A stretch of DNA of 8,965 bases from Nitrospirota bacterium (lineage in GTDB: Bacteria > Nitrospirota > Thermodesulfovibrionia > Thermodesulfovibrionales > Dissulfurispiraceae): the NCBI GenBank assembly GCA_016212685.1, contig JACREW010000038.1, positions 1 through 8,965 on the forward strand. Direction: 5' to 3'. Under the pieces are notes generated by a model, which did not search any database, was not told where the DNA came from, and saw nothing but the letters and a program-made list of their open reading frames with translations. Both the position numbers and the translations under genes were made by a program. Shown one piece after another: positions 4,377-8,965 of the stretch. The first letter of the stretch is position 1, and each line of letters opens with the position of its first letter.

Positions 4377-6215
4377 ATGTGCGGAATAATAGGATATATC
4401 GGGAATAAGAACGCCATACCCTTTGTCATGGACGGATTGAAACGCCTCGAATACAGGGGCTATGACTCCGCAGGAATAGCATACTTTTCGGAAGGCGCTA
4501 TAGATGTCAAAAGATGCAAAGGCAAAATTCATGCCCTCGAAAATATAGTCGGCAACCTCAATCTCTCAAGCAATATCGCCATCGGCCATACGCGATGGGC
4601 CACCCACGGCAGGCCTTCGGATGAAAACGCGCATCCCCACAGGTCCGACGGAATAGTCGTCGTCCATAACGGGATAATAGAAAATTACATCGAACTCAAG
4701 CACAGGCTTCAGGGAGAAGGCTTCGTGTTCGCCTCGGAGACCGATACCGAGGTCTTGTGCCACCTTATAAACTCGAAACTCAAAAGTCAAAGCTCAAAAC
4801 TCTCGTTGGAGGACGCGGTAAGGGCGGCAATTAAAGAAGTTAACGGCGCATATGCGTTTGCGGTAATCTACGAAAAAGAGCCTGATAAGGTAGTCGCGGT
4901 AAGAAAGGAAAGCCCGCTCGTCATAGGGCTCGGTGACGGCGAATACTTCCTCGCCTCTGACGTTCCCGCATTCCTAAGCCGTTCAAAGGAAGTCATATTC
5001 CTCGATAACAATGAAATGGCGGTCATTCGCAGGGACGGCGTGATCATTACGGATTTCGACGGCGCGCCGATCAATAAAGATGTCGTTACCATTTCATGGA
5101 GCCCGTCGATGGCTGAAAAAGGAGGCTACCGGCATTTCATGCTAAAGGAGATATATGAACAGCCGAGGGCGATAGCCGATACCATCAGAGGGAGGGTACT
5201 GCCGGAAAAGGGAGAGGTAACCCTCGAAGAGTTCGGCCTTGCCGCAGACGACATAAAAAAGATCGATAAGATATTCATCGTGGCATGCGGCACATCGTAT
5301 CATGCCGGCATCGTCGGCAAATACATCATAGAAGAGACCTCCCGGATACCGGTGGAGGCCGATATAGCGTCGGAATTCAGATACAGGAATCCTATAATTA
5401 CAGGCAATACTCTCTTTATAGCGATAACCCAATCGGGAGAGACCGCCGATACGCTCGCGGCCTTACGAGAAGCAAAACGGCTCGGCGCAAAAACACTGAG
5501 CATATGCAATGTAATCGGCAGTACCGCATCCCGCGAATCGGATTTCGTATTCTATACGCATTCGGGTCCCGAAATCGGCGTGGCATCGACAAAGGCGTTC
5601 ACTACTCAAATAGTCGCCCTATACCTTCTGGCGATAGCTTTAAGCAAAGCGAGAGGCATACTATCTGATGAAGCCTCGTCATCCCTCATTGAAGAACTCC
5701 TGCATCTGCCCGTTAAGGCGGAACAGGCGCTCGAACTTGACGGCGAGATAAACGCCATAGCAAAGGAACTCTTTAAAGCAAAAAACTTTCTGTTCCTGGG
5801 CAGGGGGATACAATATCCCATAGCACTCGAAGGCGCGTTGAAATTGAAAGAGATCTCGTATATCCATGCGGAAGGATATCCGGCAGGAGAAATGAAGCAC
5901 GGCCCCATAGCCCTTATTGACGAGGAAGTTCCGGTGCTGATACTTGCTCCTTCCGGAAAACTTTACGAGAAGGCGCTATCCAACATGGAAGAGGCAAAAA
6001 GCAGAGGGGGCGCCATCATAGCCGTTACTTCAAAGGATAATGCCCCGGCAAAAAACCTTTCCAAATATTCGATAGCGATCAATAAAAGCAACGATTATCT
6101 GAACACGGTACTGCTCACTATTCCGCTCCAACTGCTCGCGTATCACATCGCCGTGCTGAGGGGCTGCGACGTGGATCAACCGAGGAATTTAGCCAAAAGC
6201 GTAACGGTAGAATAA
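4377..6215 (+). CDS. glmS: Glutamine--fructose-6-phosphate aminotransferase (isomerizing)
   Basis: Converts fructose-6-phosphate and glutamine to glucosamine-6-phosphate, the entry step of amino-sugar synthesis. It has 612 residues (E. coli 609). The N-terminal class II glutaminase domain shows MCGIIGYIG with Cys2 as nucleophile, HTRWATHG (71-78), HNGIIENY (97-104) and TDTE around Asp123. SIS domain 1 shows ACGTSYHA (303-310), TQSGETADT (351-359) and STKAFTTQ (404-411). SIS domain 2 shows EGALKLKEISYIHAEGYPAGEMKHGP from 485. The C-terminus is the classic DQPRNLAKSVTVE with Lys607. I start at ATG 4377 because Cys must follow the initiator Met; the frame is open from TTG 4326, which would bury it behind 17 residues. 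No Shine-Dalgarno precedes ATG 4377; the right arm of a large hairpin occupies that space. No glmS ribozyme is recognisable. A heptamer tract encodes part of residues 132-143. Confidence 0.96.
   Translation: MCGIIGYIGNKNAIPFVMDGLKRLEYRGYDSAGIAYFSEGAIDVKRCKGKIHALENIVGNLNLSSNIAIGHTRWATHGRPSDENAHPHRSDGIVVVHNGIIENYIELKHRLQGEGFVFASETDTEVLCHLINSKLKSQSSKLSLEDAVRAAIKEVNGAYAFAVIYEKEPDKVVAVRKESPLVIGLGDGEYFLASDVPAFLSRSKEVIFLDNNEMAVIRRDGVIITDFDGAPINKDVVTISWSPSMAEKGGYRHFMLKEIYEQPRAIADTIRGRVLPEKGEVTLEEFGLAADDIKKIDKIFIVACGTSYHAGIVGKYIIEETSRIPVEADIASEFRYRNPIITGNTLFIAITQSGETADTLAALREAKRLGAKTLSICNVIGSTASRESDFVFYTHSGPEIGVASTKAFTTQIVALYLLAIALSKARGILSDEASSSLIEELLHLPVKAEQALELDGEINAIAKELFKAKNFLFLGRGIQYPIALEGALKLKEISYIHAEGYPAGEMKHGPIALIDEEVPVLILAPSGKLYEKALSNMEEAKSRGGAIIAVTSKDNAPAKNLSKYSIAINKSNDYLNTVLLTIPLQLLAYHIAVLRGCDVDQPRNLAKSVTVE
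4771..4805 (+). repeat. In-frame heptamer repeat tract inside glmS
   Basis: Successive 7-mers ACTCGAA, ACTCAAA, AGTCAAA, GCTCAAA and ACTCTCG are degenerate copies of one heptamer; CTCAAAA recurs 14 bases apart (4779 and 4793). It encodes the Ser/Lys/Gln-rich stretch SKLKSQSSKLS, which replaces the usual short variable linker between the E-V-x-x-H-L-I helix and the E-D-A-V-R helix of the glutaminase domain. The tract is in frame, away from catalytic residues, and probably tolerated as a surface loop. Its 7-base period matches the repeat at the glmU end, though its sequence differs. Confidence 0.6.
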
Positions 6216-6244
6216 GGAATTATGTTATAATAAGGAGACTAACG

Positions 6245-8350
6245 ATGGCTAAAGATGTCTTATTAGAAGATATTAACCCGCAGCAAAAAGAGGCGATCAT
6301 TCATTCAAAGGGACCTCTCCTTGTGCTTGCCGGCGCAGGCAGCGGTAAGACACGCGTCATCACCCGTAAGTTCGCCTACCTCGTAAAGAAAAAGAAATAC
6401 CGTCCGTCGTCAATCTTCACCGTAACCTTCACCAATAAAGCCGCCGGCGAAATGAAAGAAAGGATACGCAGCTTCATAGATCACGACGTCAGGCAGTCGT
6501 GGATAGGGACGTTCCATTCGCAGTGCAATAAAATCCTTAGGAGAGAAATCAATGCCCTCGGATACAAGCCCGATTTTTCGATTTACGACGATAGCGATCA
6601 GTGCAATCTCATCCGCCACATACTAAAGGAATTGAAAATATACGAGGCCCTTTACAAAGGGGTCGCGTCGCGGATCAGCATACTCAAGTCATCCCTCGTA
6701 TCCCCTCATGAATTCCTGTCGCAAGGGGACAGTTTCAGCTTCGATGAAAAATTAGGGAGGGTATACCTGAAATATCAGGACGAATTAAAAAGATGTAACG
6801 CCCTCGACTTCGACGACATGATAATGCTCACGGTGAAGCTCTTCGAAGAGCACCCGAAGATACGCAATAAATACCATGAGCTATTCCCTTACATACTCGT
6901 GGACGAATTTCAGGACACGAACCGCGCGCAATACAGGCTGCTTCAGTTACTGGCATCGGCCGACAGGAATATCTGCGCGGTCGGAGACGACGACCAAAGC
7001 ATCTACAAATTCAGGGGCGCTGACGTAAGCAATATCTTAAACTTTGAAAAAGACTTTCCGGACGCGAAGATAATAAAGCTGGAGCAGAACTACAGGTCCA
7101 CACAAAATATTTTAGATGTCTCCGGAGCTGTGATAGCAAAAAACCCTAAAAGAAATTCAAAAAAACTCTGGACGGAAAGGGGCTGCGGAGAAAAAATATT
7201 CTACTGCAGAACGAACTCCGAAGAGGAAGAGGCAAAATACGTTGCGCGCTCCATAAAAGACCTCTATCTTAAAGGCAATTACGAGTATAAGGACTTTGCC
7301 GTTCTTTACCGGATAAACCTTCAGGCGCGTGCGGTTGAAGATGCCTTGCGGGAACAGTCTATCCCCTATCACGTGGTCAGCGGGATAAGTTTCTATCACA
7401 GGAAAGAAATAAAGGACATTATCTCATACATGAAACTCATCATCAACCGCAACGACAACGTAAGCCTGAGAAGGATAATAAACAGCCCGTCGAGGGGCAT
7501 AGGCGCATCAACAATTTCCAAAATAGAGCAGGAGGCAAAGAAGAGTTCGCAAGGCCTTTTTGCAGCCGCAAAATCAATGCTCAAATCAAACAGCGTGGCT
7601 TCATCGATTAAAGACAAGTTGAGCGAATTCGTTAAGACCATAGAGCGCATATCCGCAACCTCTTATAAAACCGCCGCCGACATGCTCAAGGATATCGTCG
7701 AACGCACCGGATACATAGATGAAATCGAAGAAGAAAGGCTGCAGAATATACTCGAACTTGTGTCTTCCGCAGAAAACGTCGCAGTCAAAGACTTCGCGGA
7801 CAGGGTATCCCTCGTATCGGTAAACGACGAGCCAGAACAAAAAGCATCCGTATCGCTTATGACCCTGCACAGCGCAAAGGGACTCGAATTTCCGGTAGTT
7901 TTCATCGCAGGCATGGAAGAAGGGATTCTACCTTATTTCAAGGCTATCGACGACGTATCGGAGATGCAGGAAGAACGGAGGCTTTTCTATGTAGGCATGA
8001 CGCGGGCCAAAGATATCCTGTGCATGACAGGAGTAAAGAGGAGGAGGCTCTATTCGAAGGTTCAGGAGCAGGAGCCGTCTCGTTTCTTGCAGGATATACC
8101 TAAAGAATGTTGCCACTGGGTAGAGAAAATTCAGCAAAAGCAGGAAGCGGCGCCGGGACCGGTTAAAATTCCTCCCAAGAAAATCGTCTCGCCCTATGTT
8201 ATCGGAGGCCGTGTGAAGCATCCGTCATGGGGTGTCGGCATTGTCAGGGACTGTTGCGGCGAAGGGACCGACGCCAAGATAACCGTTAATTTTCCGGGTA
8301 TCGGGTTGAAGCGTCTGGCCGCAAAATTCGCAAACCTCGAAAAAATGTAG
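6245..8350 (+). CDS. pcrA: UvrD/PcrA-type superfamily 1A DNA helicase
   Basis: A 701-residue ATP-dependent 3'-5' DNA helicase for nucleotide-excision repair, removal of stalled RNA polymerase or recombinase filaments, and replication restart. All SF1A motifs are present: Q-motif NPQQKEAI (11-18), Walker A GAGSGKT (30-36), Ia TFTNKAAGEMKER (61-73), Walker B VDEFQDTN (219-226), III VGDDDQSIYKFRGA (246-259), IV QNYRST (281-286), V TLHSAKGLEFP (540-550) and VI EERRLFYVGMTRAKD (576-590). The C-terminal VIGGRVKHPSWGVGIV...VNFPGIGLKRL segment (652-691) is the Tudor-like domain that in PcrA/UvrD contacts RNA polymerase. The start is supported by AAGGAG (6232-6237) 7 bases upstream. It is 29 bases after glmS and 7 before gatC. 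I cannot separate uvrD from pcrA naming by sequence alone; Rep is less likely because of the Tudor-like end. Confidence 0.93.
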   Translation: MAKDVLLEDINPQQKEAIIHSKGPLLVLAGAGSGKTRVITRKFAYLVKKKKYRPSSIFTVTFTNKAAGEMKERIRSFIDHDVRQSWIGTFHSQCNKILRREINALGYKPDFSIYDDSDQCNLIRHILKELKIYEALYKGVASRISILKSSLVSPHEFLSQGDSFSFDEKLGRVYLKYQDELKRCNALDFDDMIMLTVKLFEEHPKIRNKYHELFPYILVDEFQDTNRAQYRLLQLLASADRNICAVGDDDQSIYKFRGADVSNILNFEKDFPDAKIIKLEQNYRSTQNILDVSGAVIAKNPKRNSKKLWTERGCGEKIFYCRTNSEEEEAKYVARSIKDLYLKGNYEYKDFAVLYRINLQARAVEDALREQSIPYHVVSGISFYHRKEIKDIISYMKLIINRNDNVSLRRIINSPSRGIGASTISKIEQEAKKSSQGLFAAAKSMLKSNSVASSIKDKLSEFVKTIERISATSYKTAADMLKDIVERTGYIDEIEEERLQNILELVSSAENVAVKDFADRVSLVSVNDEPEQKASVSLMTLHSAKGLEFPVVFIAGMEEGILPYFKAIDDVSEMQEERRLFYVGMTRAKDILCMTGVKRRRLYSKVQEQEPSRFLQDIPKECCHWVEKIQQKQEAAPGPVKIPPKKIVSPYVIGGRVKHPSWGVGIVRDCCGEGTDAKITVNFPGIGLKRLAAKFANLEKM

Positions 8351-8357
8351 GGTATAA

Positions 8358-8645
8358 ATGAAAATAACACAGGAAGACGTCAAACATATTGCGCGGCTTT
8401 CACGGTTGTATCTGTCCGATGAAGAGACAACCACCTTCGGCGGCCAGTTAAACTCCATTATAGAGTACGTCGAACAGTTAAGCGGTCTTGATACAGGCAG
8501 CGTAGAGCCGACGTCGCACGTAATACCGCTGAATAATGTGATGCGGGATGATACGTTGAAACCTTCCCTGCCCGTAGAAGAAGCGTTGAAAAACGCGACG
8601 GACGCGACGGAAAAGTTCTACAGGGTTCCGAAGATAATAGAATAA
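8358..8645 (+). CDS. gatC: Asp-tRNA(Asn)/Glu-tRNA(Gln) amidotransferase subunit C
   Basis: A 95-residue protein of normal GatC length. It has the N-terminal helix ITQEDVKHIARLSRLYLSDEE and the following QLNSIIEYVEQLSGLDTGSVEPTSHVIPLNNVMRDD. It ends in FYRVPKIIE, matching the family's F-x-V-P-x-I-(I/L)-E terminus. GatC is the small belt-like subunit that stabilises the GatA-GatB complex. That complex amidates mischarged Glu-tRNA(Gln) or Asp-tRNA(Asn), so the organism probably lacks one or both direct synthetases. The start is ATG 8358, 7 bases after the helicase stop, with only a weak GGG nearby, so translational coupling is likely. Unusually, gatA does not follow directly; panD does. gatA and gatB must be further downstream or elsewhere. 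Confidence 0.94.
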   Translation: MKITQEDVKHIARLSRLYLSDEETTTFGGQLNSIIEYVEQLSGLDTGSVEPTSHVIPLNNVMRDDTLKPSLPVEEALKNATDATEKFYRVPKIIE

Positions 8646-8660
8646 AAGGAAAACCTCGCA

Positions 8661-8965
8661 ATGCTCAGATGTTTCTTAAGATCAAAGATACATATGGCGA
8701 CAGTTACAGAGTCGAACCTTGCTTATGAGGGAAGCATCACCATAGATAAAGAACTCATGGACATGGCAGGCATACTCCCTTACGAACAGGTGATGATAAG
8801 CAACATGAACAACGGCGAGCGGTTCGAGACTTATGTTATACAGGGGAAACCCGGATCGAGGGAATTTTGTCTGAACGGACCTACTGCGCGAAAAGGAGCC
8901 GTAGGCGACAAGATAATAATATTTTCCTACTGCTACACCGCTGTGGATGAAATGAAGGACTTCAA
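8661..8965 (+). CDS. panD: Aspartate 1-decarboxylase precursor, 3' end cut by window edge
   Basis: Makes beta-alanine from L-aspartate for pantothenate and CoA synthesis. The proenzyme cleaves itself between Gly24 and Ser25, and Ser25 becomes the catalytic pyruvoyl group. The visible 101 residues show MLRCFLRSKIHMATVTESNL with Lys9, YEGSITID containing the Gly24-Ser25 site, NNGERFETYVI with Arg54, Thr57 and Tyr58, and CLNGPTARKG with Asn72. All known active-site positions are intact and the numbering matches the E. coli enzyme. About 15-25 C-terminal residues lie beyond the window. The start is ATG 8661 with AAAAGGA (8644-8650) 10 bases upstream, 15 bases after gatC, so it is part of the same operon. 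The frame is open to the edge. Confidence 0.95.
   Translation, partial: MLRCFLRSKIHMATVTESNLAYEGSITIDKELMDMAGILPYEQVMISNMNNGERFETYVIQGKPGSREFCLNGPTARKGAVGDKIIIFSYCYTAVDEMKDF

Noticed and set aside
5285..5668. Out-of-frame 127-codon open frame inside glmS
   Set aside because: Composition is a shadow (very rich in Arg, Tyr and Ser) of the SIS domain coding frame; no own ribosome binding site.
6223..6231. Perfect extended -10 motif (TG-n-TATAAT) just before pcrA
   Set aside because: A start about 7 bases downstream would leave the Shine-Dalgarno at 6232-6237 outside the transcript, and there is no -35. Likely chance in an AT-rich spacer.

Overview
The window looks like a chromosomal segment of a free-living, probably Gram-negative bacterium of moderate GC, likely from an uncultivated or environmental lineage. 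The evidence is a set of standard bacterial housekeeping genes, a DUF502-type membrane protein, and small heptanucleotide repeat tracts inserted in coding DNA. I cannot name the phylum from the sequence; a Nitrospirota- or Deltaproteobacteria-like origin is only an impression.

Left part (1-1500): a small accessory patch read leftward (minus strand). It holds a two-gene type II toxin-antitoxin module (antitoxin 781-1038, RelE-like toxin 524-784, overlapping by 4 bases). Downstream of it is a PIN-domain (VapC-like) ribonuclease gene that runs off the left edge. A 20-bp direct repeat with one mismatch lies on either side of the module, and the left copy forms part of a strong hairpin. A decayed second copy of the PIN gene lies at 1218-1364, so the module sits between an apparently intact PIN gene and its dead copy.

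Right part (1463-8965): one long rightward gene cluster with spacing from 4-base overlaps to 62 bases, probably a single operon starting from a sigma70-like promoter near 1463-1492. The order is yebC (translation factor), a DUF502 membrane protein, glmU, glmS, a UvrD/PcrA helicase, gatC and panD (cut by the right edge). GlmS makes glucosamine-6-phosphate from fructose-6-phosphate. GlmU performs the last two steps to UDP-GlcNAc, the precursor for peptidoglycan and, in Gram-negatives, lipid A. GatC belongs to the tRNA-dependent amidotransferase, and PanD makes beta-alanine for pantothenate and CoA.

The least ordinary feature of the operon is the glmU/glmS junction. A heptamer repeat encodes a basic C-terminal tail on GlmU, and its approximate inverted copy lies directly before the glmS start. 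The two arms can fold into a roughly 35-bp stem that leaves glmS without a visible Shine-Dalgarno sequence. A second heptamer tract of different sequence is embedded in frame inside glmS. I see no clear undescribed multi-gene system; the repeat-flanked toxin/PIN patch and the glmU-glmS hairpin most deserve follow-up.
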